Source of the DNA: Paenibacillus sp. V4I7
GTDB taxonomy: Bacteria; Bacillota; Bacilli; Paenibacillales; NBRC-103111
Direction: 5' to 3'
Assembly (NCBI RefSeq): GCF_030817275.1
Contig: NZ_JAUSZD010000002.1
Coordinates: 2,976,001 to 3,040,000 of the forward strand
DNA: 64,000 nucleotides
The notes beneath the pieces are model-generated. The model was given only the letters and a program-made list of their open reading frames with translations, was not told the DNA's origin and did no database searches. Shown in pieces: positions 34,957-43,929 of this stretch. How positions within the stretch are numbered: the first letter of the stretch is position 1; each line of letters starts with the position of its first letter. The position numbers and the translations under genes are program-made.

Positions 34957-35156
34957 CGATTTTGGTCGCCGTCTATGCCTTAACCATCGGAGTCGGTTAT
35001 GTGATGCGAAAATTCGGCACTTACAACGGCAAAGAGACTACAGTTTTCCTCTCAATCGCAACTATCGGAGCCGTTTTGTGGCTCAGTATCATTCTGCGTC
35101 AACCGTTAGACTTGAATGATGCGATCGCTTTCATTATTGAGCGGGTCCTGCATTAA
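34953..35156 (+). CDS. Small membrane protein of ger operon, 67 aa
   Basis: Overlaps gerAB as ATGA, so translation is probably coupled. Two hydrophobic segments (about 2-18 and 31-47), then an acidic tail. Small two-helix GerD/GerAD-like subunits accompany several germinant receptors; the match here is positional and topological, not by motif. Confidence 0.65.
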   Translation: MTILVAVYALTIGVGYVMRKFGTYNGKETTVFLSIATIGAVLWLSIILRQPLDLNDAIAFIIERVLH

Positions 35157-36115
35157 ATCTACATTATTTCGTCGGGATGAGAGAAATGTCTAAGTGAGGC
35201 GTAAGGCGCGATGCCTGAAAATTAAATTCGTCAAAGAAACCATCCCGCCAATACTCCTGCGCGCCTCATGTTTAACAGAATAACGAGGTGTGAAGCACAG
35301 GTAGATTCGACAGAACGAAGGCTAGAGTCATTTTGAGGAAAAAAAGAAGAAGAAGGTATGCCAACGGATATGTCGCGCGGCAATATGGGATGGTTCTATT
35401 TGACATCGAAATAAAATAAGAAGATGGTCGATATTGTAGAAATAGCTTTACGTGAATACTTATCTGCTTACAAGCAGAGTGTGGGGTTCGGGCCCATAAA
35501 TTAATCATAAAGAGGGGCGTCCGGGCTTTAAGTGTACGAATAAGCTTACTATAGGCCAAACTTGCAGTTGGTTGCAATTAATATGGACGATGGTAAGCAG
35601 CTTAAAGGAACAATTGAAGGAGTGGACGCTAACATTGCGGCATTTTGAGGGAATCATGTGGATACCGCTAATAGATGTCCATATAGATATCTTATCTGTT
35701 TGTCATTAAGGGGTCCCGCCAACATTTTAACGAAAAACGCCCGAACAATTCAAGAGCATTCTCGCTGGTTACTTCGATAAATAGACTTTCCCGTAAATAG
35801 GTAGTACCAGCGTTGCTGATACCACACATAAATATATGCAAAAATATGTAATGAAAAAATGGTGGGTGTCCTTTTGTAGAGAAATCATTTCGGTCAACGC
35901 AGCTTCAGGAAAATGTCCAGAGCTGCTTTTTTTTGTACGCTGAATTTTTGAGTATTGTGGAGTCGCTATGTTTATGGTGAGCGTCAAATAGCCCCCACCT
36001 AGCGGCGGGAGCGGACTTGGGATATACGTCTATGAATTCTGCTTCATCCGACAATCGGAGGGGAGCGAGGCTGACCAGGGCAGGAACAATTCCAGTAATT
36101 CGGCATCGAGCTGAT
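35157..36115. other. Long stretch without a supported gene
   Basis: About 960 bases. A hairpin-like AGCAGCTCTGG/CAGAGCTGCT arrangement with eight T lies near 35894-35935 (AGCTTCAGGAAAATGTCCAG, then AGCTGCTTTTTTTT). Short frames (for example 35591-35648, MDDGKQLKGTIEGVDANIAA) have no recognised family. Probably decayed sequence. Confidence 0.4.
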
Positions 36116-36289
36116 CGACGTCAACTGCTTAAAGAGGTAATTCGAGTCGTTATATTTTCTCCTTCGCGGTCTCGATTACGCTATAGATCGTCGCACTCGC
36201 TTTTGCGCCGCCGCGGTGTGTTGGTGAACAGCCAGGTCTTTCTCAAGATTACAAATGGCTTGTTCGACCGCTCGCCCGATTCGTTATGA
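36116..36289 (+). pseudogene. IS3-family OrfB fragment
   Basis: Frame reads RRQLLKEVIRVVIFSPSRSR, LRYRSSHSLLRRRGVLVNSQ, then KITNGL: the HTH_21 region of IS3 OrfB (YGYRRIHALLRR-G-VNxKRVxRL pattern). Catalytic core missing. It overlaps the 3' end of the tetR gene on the other strand. Confidence 0.5.
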
Positions 36290-36821
36290 TCGCGCTCGCG
36301 ATAATACTGAAGAGATGCTCAGCTCGTGGCGCGGACGAGGGCTGGTCACCGAGCCACGCGAGCGCAGCAGCTAGTGAGAACAAGTCATCACCATTCATGT
36401 CGATACGCGCTAGACCCTCGGCCTGAGTGCGAGTGAGAAGCCGCGTGCCTGCCGTTCGCAACGTGACGCACGAAGCATGGAGTGCGGACTCCGTGTCCTC
36501 GATTGCTGCAATCATAGCTGCCACAATACCTTGATAGTTACCCGTGAATGTAACGACGTCGTGTAGCCACGACACAAGTGCATCATCGGGTGAATTCGAA
36601 GTTTCGAGCTCACGTGCCTTTGCCGTCAGCTCGTCGAAGCCTGCGCGGAGCAATGTATCAAGTAACGCCTCTCTGGTCGGGAAATGACGATACAATGTGC
36701 CGAGGCCGACGCCAGCTCTGCGAGCGATATCGCGCAGCGATGCATCGGCGCCGTGCTGGGTTACAACTACGTTCGCGACTGCCAGTATGTGCTCATAGTT
36801 TTTCTTCGCATCGGCTCGCAT
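36249..36821 (-). CDS. TetR/AcrR-family regulator
   Basis: AAGGAGGAAGAAT sets ATG 36821, 190 residues. N-terminal helix-turn-helix: HILAVANVVVTQHGADASLR, then DIARRAGVGLGTLYRHFPTR, a classic TetR signature. The C-terminal ligand domain is all-helical. GC content is higher than its neighbours, suggesting a different origin. It is divergent from a promoter that carries a dyad, its likely operator, and a now-dead oxidoreductase gene. Confidence 0.88.
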   Translation of the reverse strand: MRADAKKNYEHILAVANVVVTQHGADASLRDIARRAGVGLGTLYRHFPTREALLDTLLRAGFDELTAKARELETSNSPDDALVSWLHDVVTFTGNYQGIVAAMIAAIEDTESALHASCVTLRTAGTRLLTRTQAEGLARIDMNGDDLFSLAAALAWLGDQPSSAPRAEHLFSIIASAIITNRASGRTSHL

Positions 36822-36832
36822 ATTCTTCCTCC

Positions 36833-36861
36833 TTGACAATTGGAGCGGTGCTCCGTATAAT
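36833..36861 (+). promoter_or_regulatory. Sigma-A promoter with embedded operator
   Basis: TTGACA (36833-36838), 17-bp spacer, TATAAT (36856-36861): perfect consensus. The spacer holds GGAGCGGTGCTCC, a 13-bp palindrome, and a similar pair GGAACAGTGATCC / GTGGAACACTGC follows at 36869-36898. TetR binding would block polymerase directly. Confidence 0.82.
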
Positions 36862-36940
36862 CGTAAACGGAACAGTGATCCATTTGTGTGGAACACTGCT
36901 CTGGTAAGTATAACTCATCTGCATGTAAGGAGAAAGCAAG

Positions 36941-37400
36941 ATGTCTACAGATACAATGAAGGCGATTCGTTTGCATGAATTCGGCAGCCCTGAGGTACAG
37001 CGTTACGAGAGGAGGCGCAGCTTCCCGAACTGAAGCCAGGTGAGGTGCTTGTCCGCGTTCACGCAGTTGGAATCCCCCCCAAACCGGCTGGGGTCGGACG
37101 TGTCGGGCGTCGTCGAGGCGGTAGCCATGGATGTACAAGACTTCTCCGACCGATGAAGTTTTGGGCATGGTTCGCTTTCCTAGCATGGGGGAGAGCTGCT
37201 TATGCCGAGTACGTCGCCGCGCCAGCGTCGGATATTGCACACAAACCGGCTGGCATCGATCTTACGTGCACGCCGCAGGGACGCTGATGGCAGGTCTCAT
37301 CGGATGGAAGTTCCTGATTGAACTAGTCGAGTCGAATGCCGCTGGGATGGACTCATTTGGAACGGTACGTTTCCTGGGTAGGAGGCAAAACCGCCATCTT
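36941..37400 (+). pseudogene. Quinone oxidoreductase/alcohol dehydrogenase, decayed
   Basis: ATG 36941 after AAGGAGAAAGCAAG opens MKAIRLHEFGSPEVQRYE, the standard N-terminus of zinc-type or quinone oxidoreductases. Frameshift near 37012 then gives LPELKPGEVLVRVHAVGI. Later frames give SGVVEAVAMDVQDFS, EVLGMVRFPSMGE, EYVAAPASDIAHKPAGID and LMAGLIGWKFLIEL. At least three frame changes and a deletion of the NADP-binding half. The promoter and TetR gene next to it remain intact. Confidence 0.8.
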
Positions 37401-37704
37401 TAAATTAAGCACAGTCACTTTGGTGGCCAAAGAGAAGGCAGAAATGCGGCTCGTATGTTCTATGAAGGTAGATCCGTTTCAGAACGACCGGGAGTAACTC
37501 TTCTATTTAAAAAACCGCTTGAGATAACCGAAACGGTTGTCGTGGGAAAATCAGATTTCGGGTGCTTCATAAATCGTAGTAACATCCAAACTTGCCTAAG
37601 TTAGTTACTTACAAGCCGTCGCGATTCGTGATATAGAATGTCACCTATATTGTCCCAATAACCTTTCGTTGAATAGAAAGAAAAGTACAATCGCTTCTTC
37701 TTAT
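37401..37704. other. Intergenic, no gene seen
   Basis: A dyad-like CTTGCCTAAGTTAGTTACTT (37590-37609) resembles upstream sites of HxlR/MarR genes, but no such gene is present. Confidence 0.35.
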
Positions 37705-37755
37705 GAAGCATGGCTGACAGGCGAGAGAATCAACGCTTCCGGCCGCATCCATTGA
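37705..37755 (+). pseudogene. SDR oxidoreductase, last 16 codons
   Basis: Reads EAWLTGERINASGRIH then stop, nearly the same as the end of the intact SDR gene at 38554-38602 (AAWLTGERISASGGVH). Evidence for a second, deleted SDR copy just upstream. Confidence 0.65.
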
Positions 37756-37855
37756 GCCCATACATGGCAGTTCCTGTATTATATGGATTATTGGGCGAAT
37801 TAAACGGAAAATTACAAAAAACATATTTTTTTAATTATGAGAGGAGAATATAAAA

Positions 37856-38602
37856 ATGGCAAATCTAACAGGTAAAGTGGCAATAGTAACGGGCGCTTCG
37901 AAGGGAATCGGTGCCGGCATCGCGAAGGGATTGGCGGAGGCCGGTGCGGCCGTCGTCGTCAATTATTCCTCCAGCAGGCAGGGGGCGGACCGTGTCGTAA
38001 CCGAAATTACCAAAGGAGGAGGCCGAGCAATCGCGGTTCAGGGCGATATGTCCAAAGCGGCGGACGTCGAGCGGCTGTTCGAGGAGACGAAAAATGCTCT
38101 TGGTACGCCGAACATCTTGGTCAATAACGCCGGCATCTTCGAATTCCAGCCATTAGAGGACGTGACGGAGGAGTTATTCCATCGCCAGTATAACATTAAC
38201 GTGCTTGGGCCGATTCTGACCACGCAGCAAGCGTTGAAACATTTCCCTGCGGAAGGCGGAAGCATTATCAATATCGGCACGATCGCAACCAAGAACCCGG
38301 TTCCGACTACCATGCTTTACGCGTCGAGTAAAGGCGCGGTAGATACGATGACGATGGCACTCGCGAAGGAGCTCGGTCCGCGTAACATCCGCGTCAATAC
38401 CGTTGCACCGGGCTTTACGGATACGGAAGGGAACGCTGGTTTCGTCGCCAGCGAGGCCGGAAGGGCTCTTGCTGCTGCTACGCCGCTAGGCGGCAGGTTC
38501 GGGAAACCGGAAGATATAACCCCGACAGTGGTCTTCCTCGCCTCAGACGACGCCGCATGGCTGACGGGTGAGAGAATCAGCGCATCCGGCGGTGTGCATT
38601 AA
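37856..38602 (+). CDS. SDR-family oxidoreductase (FabG-like)
   Basis: 248 residues; AGAGGAGAATATAAAA precedes ATG 37856. Classical short-chain dehydrogenase: cofactor loop TGASKGIG (12-19), NNAG (90-93), and catalytic Tyr155 and Lys159 in YASSK. The usual catalytic Ser thirteen residues before Tyr reads as Thr142 (INIGTIAT), a conservative change. The pattern fits 3-oxoacyl-ACP reductase or glucose 1-dehydrogenase-like enzymes; the substrate is not determined. GC-rich relative to its surroundings. Confidence 0.9.
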   Translation: MANLTGKVAIVTGASKGIGAGIAKGLAEAGAAVVVNYSSSRQGADRVVTEITKGGGRAIAVQGDMSKAADVERLFEETKNALGTPNILVNNAGIFEFQPLEDVTEELFHRQYNINVLGPILTTQQALKHFPAEGGSIINIGTIATKNPVPTTMLYASSKGAVDTMTMALAKELGPRNIRVNTVAPGFTDTEGNAGFVASEAGRALAAATPLGGRFGKPEDITPTVVFLASDDAAWLTGERISASGGVH

Positions 38603-38784
38603 GCACGGCCTTAAGGGCACCGAAGCAGTCAATTCGTTATAACTTGTATCGAATGGAATGAAATAGTTGCCAAATCGACAGAACGCGGACCGCTTGTCAA
38701 AGTTCTCGAATCACGTCCGGTGTCAAACAAGATTGCGAGGATTTGAATGTTAAACACGAATCCCCGCAAATGATTTTCATCGAG

Positions 38785-39097
38785 GGACAGCGAAACGAGA
38801 AGTTTATGAGGAAACTGGTTTGGAAGTGAACATCTTAGAGCCGTATAAAGTATTCTCTGGAGCAGAGTTATTTTATGAATATTCTAATGTGGATACAGTG
38901 TACAATATAACGGCGTCTTTTACTTGCAGAGAGTTCACTGGGGAGTTAAAGGTCAACTCACAAGAAATAGGGCTTTAATGTTTGTTGATTTATCAATAAT
39001 TCCATGTATCGATGAGAAATTTTTGATAATCCAACAGATGACAATAAAGCACTTAGGTAAATACGTTGATCAATATGTAAGCAGGTTAACTATATAA
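38785..39097 (+). pseudogene. Nudix hydrolase, truncated and frameshifted
   Basis: Reads AKREVYEETGLEVNILEPYK (second half of a Nudix box), on to FTCREFTGELKVNSQEIG, then a shift to FVDLSIIPCIDEKFLIIQQM, ending KYVDQYVSRLTI. The first 50 or so residues and the Nudix Gly are missing. Confidence 0.7.
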
Positions 39098-39226
39098 ATA
39101 ACTTGACTAAGATTTCTAAAAACAAACACATCGTCAAAAGGGCGGTGTGTTTGTTTGGATGAAAATGAATGCGGGAAATGGGATGAAGTTCTTGTCATCC
39201 GTCCGACATTGACATCTTTGTTCAAG

Positions 39227-39371
39227 GACACAAAAGTGGGGACATAACTGATCGCAACAAAGCTTTATTTCTCAAGCTTTGTTGTATATTATCCCGACTT
39301 TTGTGTCGTTAGAAAATGCACAAATTTAGGGACATTGTGCTTAAACGAAACAAATCCATAGACATTGTCTC
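39227..39371 (+). repeat. Family-2 element with a different unit sequence
   Basis: F1 GACACAAAAGTGGGGACATA (39227); hairpin CAACAAAGCTT..AAGCTTTGTTG (39255-39284); R CCCGACTTTTGTGTC (39293-39307); F2 GCACAAATTTAGGGACATTG (39318); F3 GAAACAAATCCATAGACATT (39347). F2 to F3 is 29 bp. Same layout as the copies at 3.2, 4.6 and 45.3 kb but the unit is unrelated or very diverged. Confidence 0.7.
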
Positions 39372-39455
39372 ATTGAAAAGTAAAAGGCGTGTTTGAAGAC
39401 CGAATTTACTGAGGACGAAAGCACCACAATAATTAAAATAAATAACAAAATTTAT

Positions 39456-39545
39456 CTCTAAACGGGAAACTTTAGCTCAATAAAGATCAGAAGAAGGCTG
39501 CCGATAGCAATAGATCGGCAGCCTTCTCAGCTAACGGCAGTTCTA
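39456..39545. repeat. Family-1 element, complete
   Basis: Hairpin 1 CTCTAAACGGGAAACTTTAG; centre with a 13-bp perfect stem, GAAGGCTGCCGAT and ATCGGCAGCCTTC (39493-39526); third CAGCTAACGGCAGTTCTAAG. Confidence 0.75.
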
Positions 39546-39651
39546 AGTCATGTTTTTGTTATGTGATTATAAATTACAGTTTTCTTTATGTTAAGATTGA
39601 AAAAAGAAACAAAATTCTTAGTAAAATAAGACTGAACTTGAGTGTTAAGAA

Positions 39652-40129
39652 ATGAATTTTCATAACTCCTACTTAAGGCAAATTCAGCTTAAGAGAGCCG
39701 AAAGTTATTATAATCTTGCTACAAATATTGATGATCTCGATAGCCAATTTTCATTTGGTCCACCACTTAAAGAATCTTATGGTGGGAAATCATTACATGA
39801 GCAGTCACACGGTGAGTCGTTTTTCTTCGCATTCGTACATCGTTTTGGAGGTAGAGGATTATATATTTTGGATGAACCCGAAGCCGCATTGTCTTCCTCT
39901 GCGCCAAATGGCGATGCTTACTCGAATACATGAATTGGTTCAACAAAACTCCCAGTTTAGTATTTCAACTCATTCGCCAATTCTTATGGCATATCCGGAT
40001 TCGATTATATACAATCTGAAGCCAGATGGTATAGAAATCAGTTCTTTGGAGGAAACAGATCATTACGTGATTATGAGAGAATTTATAAATAATAAGGAAA
40101 AGATGCTTAACCAGTTATTTGAAGCCTAA
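39652..40129 (+). pseudogene. AAA/ABC-like ATPase, truncated and frameshifted
   Basis: First frame (39652-39895): SFGPPLKESYGGKSLHEQSH, GESFFFAFVHRFGGRGLYIL, DEPEAALS, i.e. the signature-like and Walker B segments of a predicted ATPase of the OLD/RecF-like group. One extra base near 39893 moves the sense to the second frame: PLRQMAMLTRIHELVQQNSQ, FSISTHSPILMAYPDSIIYN and the tail to 40127. Walker A is absent, so the gene is 5'-truncated as well. Confidence 0.8.
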
Positions 40130-40166
40130 ACTGAAAAAAATGGATGAAATTAAATACAAGTGCATT

Positions 40167-40244
40167 AAACTAACGGAAACGATAGTTCAATGAAACAGCG
40201 ACAGTCTAGGACTTTATTTTCTCGTCCTTGGCTGTCGCTGTTTC
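40167..40244. repeat. Family-1 element with long centre
   Basis: AAACTAACGGAAACGATAGT then GAAACAGCGACAG..CTGTCGCTGTTTC (40192-40244). A partial echo TCAGTCTAATACTTATTTT / CCAGTCTAATACTTTATTTT occurs at 40257 and 40325. Confidence 0.65.
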
Positions 40245-40360
40245 AATTTCTAGGGTCAGTCTAATACTTATTTTATGGAGTCTGACGGATGGCGATTCGA
40301 AAAGCCGCGTGGAATAAAGAGATCCAGTCTAATACTTTATTTTCTGCTGACACTAAGGAT

Positions 40361-40546
40361 TTATCTTCCCTTCATAGCAAAGTAAACTGGAAATGATACG
40401 ACCGTTGCAATACCCAACGAACAAGCAATGAAACGTGACGATATTAATGACTTCTTTTTCATAGTGCAGACCAACCTTCTTCTGAATTCCTTTGATCTCT
40501 TGAAAGCCTGGGGGAGGAGTCTCGGGCTTCTTCCTTCAAGTCCCAT
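40361..40546 (-). CDS. Small ORF after CBO0543 gene
   Basis: ATG directly follows the TAA of the 40547-41023 gene. The last 33 residues (MKKKSLISSRFIACSLGIAT, then VVSFPVYFAMKGR) form a basic stretch and one membrane segment, like a short signal-anchored peptide; the real start may be that internal ATG at 40459. Confidence 0.3.
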   Translation of the reverse strand: MGLEGRSPRLLPQAFKRSKEFRRRLVCTMKKKSLISSRFIACSLGIATVVSFPVYFAMKGR

Positions 40547-41023
40547 TTAGCGCAAGTTTACTTCTTTTTTTGAAATCATTCTTAATAACCACGGAAAGAA
40601 AAAAGCAAAAAAAATAAAATAAACAGGAATGCTATATAAAGTATTCCAGTTTTTATTTCTCATATACCCGACTTTAACTAATACCCACTCTAATCCAAAT
40701 GACAACAGAGTGAAGAAGAATGCATATACCCATTTTCTTTTTAAATCGAGATAGTTAACGTAAACAGTGACAATACAAGCTGGCACAAAGGTAACCAAAA
40801 TAGAATCACTTAGTTCTACAGCGTTCGTTTTAGATAGATCAAAAAGATCAAATGCGGAACCTATCAAGGTATCACAAAACCAGGTAATTGAACTAGTCAC
40901 CCCGAATGTTACTAATACTCCAACCCATGTTAAATTTTTCTTGGGCATAAGCAAGACTGTTAAAATCCAGAAAACAAATAGAGACCATACATACCATTCA
41001 CCTTTATAAAGCGTGATTTCCAT
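40547..41023 (-). CDS. CBO0543-like membrane protein
   Basis: 158 residues, start ATG 41023 with AGGAGGAGATTTATCC upstream. Five predicted membrane helices, with Trp-rich ends (EWYVWSLFVFWILTVLLMPK, YMRNKNWNTLYSIPVYFIFF). The layout matches the Bacillales CBO0543 group of small polytopic proteins of unknown role. Isolated gene with a low-confidence small ORF behind it. Confidence 0.65.
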   Translation of the reverse strand: MEITLYKGEWYVWSLFVFWILTVLLMPKKNLTWVGVLVTFGVTSSITWFCDTLIGSAFDLFDLSKTNAVELSDSILVTFVPACIVTVYVNYLDLKRKWVYAFFFTLLSFGLEWVLVKVGYMRNKNWNTLYSIPVYFIFFAFFFPWLLRMISKKEVNLR

Positions 41024-41116
41024 TGGATAAATCTCCTCCTAACCTTGAGCATTCCTTCAAATCCCATTAGTCAAGCAAAGCTCTAAGGTGTAACATTATT
41101 ATGGGTGATGAAGATA

Positions 41117-41948
41117 ATGTTTATTCCTCCAATGCTTCTCCAATATGCAAAAATAATAAACCGTTTGACGATTCTTCCACATTTGCCGAGTTAAAGTGGG
41201 ACGGCATAAGATTGATCGTTTCTAATTTAGATGAACTAAATCTATACACGAAAAACACTAATGCTACATCCAAATATCCCGAGCTGCACAATCCGCCGAT
41301 CCCAAAGGGAACTATCCTAGATGGTGAGGTCGTGGTGTTAGATGAACATGGGAAAGCAGATTTCGAGGCATGTAATGCACGGTTCAAGTCAAGCAAGGTG
41401 AAGCACAAGGTTACTACTTCGCTTTTGATATCTTGTACCACCGCGGCGTGGATGTGACTGGATTGCCTTTGGAAGTTCGCAAGGGATTTCTTGAAGAGGT
41501 TGTAAAAGAAAATGACCACTTTAGAATTGTCAGGCCAATCAATGGCAGCGCGACAGATTTCTTTAACATCGTTTGCCAACATGGATTAGAAGGCATAGTC
41601 ATTAAGAAGAAAAACTCCAAGTACGAGAAAGACACGCGCTCCTGGTCATGGCAAAAGGTAATCAACTACCAGAAGGCAGAGGTCTACATAACAGGATACA
41701 GCAAGAAGGAGCATTCTTGGCTTCTTGGGTATTCAGATGATGGCCGTATTCGACCTATCGGAGCTTTAGAGCTAGGGATTTCCCAGTCTGCTCGCCAATC
41801 GATGTGGCCTGTATTTCAGGCGTATAAGAGCGGAGAGAGCAAGGATCATGTCTTTGTGCAACCATTAGTGCGTTGCAAAGTGAAGTATCGGGACTGGTAT
41901 AAGTCGGGAGCAATGAGGCTACCGGTGTTCGAGGAATTTATTGTTTAG
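41117..41948 (+). pseudogene. ATP-dependent DNA ligase, two frameshifts
   Basis: ATG 41117 opens MFIPPMLLQYAK; an A5 run at about 41148 (A6 expected) shifts the frame to FDDSSTFAELKWDGIRLIVS. This contains the AMP-accepting Lys of KWDG, and DGEVVVLDE follows. A second shift near 41413 leads to YYFAFDILYHRGVDVTGLP, then EGIVIKKKNSKY (motif IV) and WQKVINYQKAEVYITGY (motif V). All catalytic motifs survive, and about 275 residues would be full length for the LigD-type ligase core. It may be a recent pseudogene or an assembly error. Confidence 0.85.
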
Positions 41949-41959
41949 GGGATGACATC

Positions 41960-42106
41960 GTGGAATACTGTGTAAAGCATAAGGAAACAGGCGAAGAGAG
42001 AACGCTGAGTCATACAGAAGTGAACGACATGGATTATGGCGATGATGGACAGATTATCGTTTTTGATACATGCATGGAAGCTTATGTATTACTTGACGAC
42101 GAATAA
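41960..42106 (+). CDS. Small acidic protein, 48 aa
   Basis: AGGGGATGACATC then GTG 41960; 48 residues, about a quarter Asp/Glu, with EYCVKHKETGEERTLSHTEV near the start and a hydrophobic-acidic end (MEAYVLLDDE). It begins 11 bases after the ligase stop, so was co-transcribed. No family recognised. Confidence 0.5.
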   Translation: MEYCVKHKETGEERTLSHTEVNDMDYGDDGQIIVFDTCMEAYVLLDDE

Positions 42107-42223
42107 AAATTCCATGGGGGACTTCCGATCTATAAATAATAGGCACAAAGTGGCTGCTTATATTACTCCTTAGATGAGTACAATATTTATGTTTTAAATT
42201 ACTCAAAGGAGTGGGCTAATATC

Positions 42224-42340
42224 ATGACGAATCAAAAGAAAAGTATAAAATCTGAAAAGCAAAAAAACCAAAAACCAAATCAAAATAGTGGTAAGAAAAA
42301 CACCAAAAATGGTATTGATGATTCAAATATTATTATTTGA
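42224..42340 (+). CDS. Small Lys/Asn/Gln-rich peptide, 38 aa
   Basis: AAAGGAGTGGGCTAATATC then ATG 42224; the 38 residues (MTNQKKSIKSEKQKNQKPNQ and onward) are very basic and probably disordered, ending DDSNIII. A perfect terminator follows. The size and composition resemble small spore-core peptides of Bacillales, but no motif confirms it. Confidence 0.45.
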   Translation: MTNQKKSIKSEKQKNQKPNQNSGKKNTKNGIDDSNIII

Positions 42341-42355
42341 CATCTAAAGTACAAA

Positions 42356-42385
42356 AAAGCCCGGGGATGCTTTCCCTCGGGCTTT
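42356..42385 (+). terminator. Hairpin terminator
   Basis: AAAGCCCGGGGA..TCCCTCGGGCTTT, 15 bases after the 38-aa ORF. Confidence 0.75.
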
Positions 42386-42479
42386 CACTTTGTCCGGTGC
42401 TTCCGGTACGAGATTCATCTTACCATCTATTTCCAGACTAGTCTATAAAGCTTGAAAAATCAGGTTTTTTTATTTTTAT

Positions 42480-42559
42480 GTAGGCACATTTGTGTCATCT
42501 AAAAATGCACAAATGTGCCTACATTGTCGTCCAGTGACACAAATCAACCTACATTGTAC
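42480..42559 (+). repeat. Family-2 element, third unit type
   Basis: R GTAGGCACATTTGTGTC (42480-42496), inverted F GCACAAATGTGCCTACATTG (from 42507), F GACACAAATCAACCTACATT (from 42536): spacing 29 bp. Preceded by a T run (42465-42474). Confidence 0.65.
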
Positions 42560-42568
42560 TTGCAGATT

Positions 42569-42590
42569 GAACTAACGGGCAGGATAGTTG
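42569..42590 (+). repeat. Family-1 third hairpin, near-perfect
   Basis: GAACTAACGGGCAGGATAGT plus TG: stem AACTA/TAGTT, loop ACGGGCAGGA. Placed ten bases after a family-2 element. Confidence 0.6.
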
Positions 42591-42906
42591 AATTAAACAT
42601 TAGAGCATTCTAGGAAAAGCAACAGCAATGCCTCCTGCTGTCAGTCAGTCTGATTGATACAGCAATAATAGCTGTTTTAAATTCAGCTTCTTCTGGCATA
42701 GAGGATAGAAAGGCAGATACTGTCGAGGGGCAACAACTTATACCATTTGTCATAACGGACAAGAACAAGTACCAAATACCGATTAGATATCTAAGGGGAA
42801 GTACAGGTCTTTTTTACGTTGCCGCCAAGGTGGGATTACGGGCAAGCCACGAATCTTCATTGGTCAGATTCTAATATGTGACGGGACAAGAGCATTATTC
42901 CATTCA
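42591..42906. other. Decayed stretch
   Basis: No gene. A lone GGACAAGAACAAGTACCAAA (42759) resembles a family-2 F unit. Confidence 0.35.
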
Positions 42907-43059
42907 ATGCTCAGCGTGGTGGTAGAAAGCGCGTTCGGTCTGATCAAGAGCAATCGCTTGTTCCCTCGGTTCTTAATGATAGGCGCTAAGGAGGTTCTCA
43001 CTAACTTTGGGGGTGGGGCTTTGGCCCACAATTTCCTGAGGGTAGCGGCATCGGCCTCG
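42907..43059 (+). pseudogene. IS1182/IS5-type transposase C-terminal fragment
   Basis: Reads VVVESAFGLIKSNRLFPRFL, then GAKEVLTNFGGGALAHNFLR: the (V)E..FG.IK.NR...RF.(L)RG...V..E.....LAHNL pattern at the end of IS1182-like transposases, including its last catalytic Glu. The rest is lost. Confidence 0.7.
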
Positions 43060-43088
43060 CTGCTTTCATACAAAAGGACAAGAGTACA

Positions 43089-43130
43089 AAAAGTTGGGCG
43101 GAAAACATTCTGCTTCTCCGCTCAACTTTT
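43089..43130. terminator. Bidirectional terminator hairpin
   Basis: AAAAGTTGGGCGGA / TCCGCTCAACTTTT, with A and T flanks. 80 bases beyond the nitroreductase stop on the minus strand. Confidence 0.6.
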
Positions 43131-43209
43131 CATTTAGGGACTTATTGGACAGCGATTTTTTTTAATTATCGCTTGTTTTTGCTCTACGACTAATCTCCCA
43201 AAAGTCTGA

Positions 43210-43860
43210 TCATGCCCAAGTGGTAATCGTATCTACAGGTAATCGGTAGGATGGATAGCCTTCTTTGCTCGCTTTGCCGATCGAAAGCAGCATGACCGGC
43301 TGGAATCGCTCCTTATCCAAGCTAAAGACCTCCGCGATTCGATCCTTGTCATAACCTGCCATTGGGTTGGTGTCATAGCCGTGGGCGCGAGCTACAAGCA
43401 TCAGTTGCATCGAAACAAGACCCGAGTCCAGCATGTTTATGTCTCTCAAGGCGGATGGAGTCAGGCTTGCATAATACGGCCTTGCCTGCTGCAATTGCAT
43501 ATCCTTGATGTCCTGAGGCATGTAGCCAAGTTCTACTGCTTTATTAAAAATTTCGTCCATATATTCAATATTGTTAGCGTCGTAAAATACCGCAATAATA
43601 GCCGAAGATGTCAAAACTTGTATCTGGTTGAAGGAGGCCAGTTGCGCAAGTATTTCTTTGCCTTCGGCGCTGTCGATCACAAGGAAACGCCAGGGTTGCA
43701 TGTTAATGGCAGATGGGGCGCGGGAAGCTTTTGCTAAAATTTCGGTCATTTCCTCCCGACTGATTTTCACTTCGGGATCGTAAACTTTAACGGAACGACG
43801 TTCCAGTGCAATTTTATTGAAGTTGTTTGTTTCCTGGTAGTTGTCTGTAAGGATGCTCAT
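43210..43860 (-). CDS. Nitroreductase family protein
   Basis: AAGGAGAGAAACCTG sets ATG 43860, 216 residues. FMN-binding residues typical of the family appear as ERRSVKVYDPEVKI, RAPSAINMQPWRF, and near the end RFQPVMLLSIGKA. A long helical insert (EYMDEIFNKAVELGYMPQDI) follows the dimer core. Members reduce nitroaromatics or quinones with NAD(P)H. Divergent from the MerR gene with a shared palindrome, so it is probably induced by an electrophile sensed by that regulator. Confidence 0.9.
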   Translation of the reverse strand: MSILTDNYQETNNFNKIALERRSVKVYDPEVKISREEMTEILAKASRAPSAINMQPWRFLVIDSAEGKEILAQLASFNQIQVLTSSAIIAVFYDANNIEYMDEIFNKAVELGYMPQDIKDMQLQQARPYYASLTPSALRDINMLDSGLVSMQLMLVARAHGYDTNPMAGYDKDRIAEVFSLDKERFQPVMLLSIGKASKEGYPSYRLPVDTITTWA

Positions 43861-43929
43861 GCAGGTTTCTCTCCTTTTTTGGTTGAGTTTGGAAATGATG
43901 TTGCTTATCATTACTATTAAGATGGTAAA

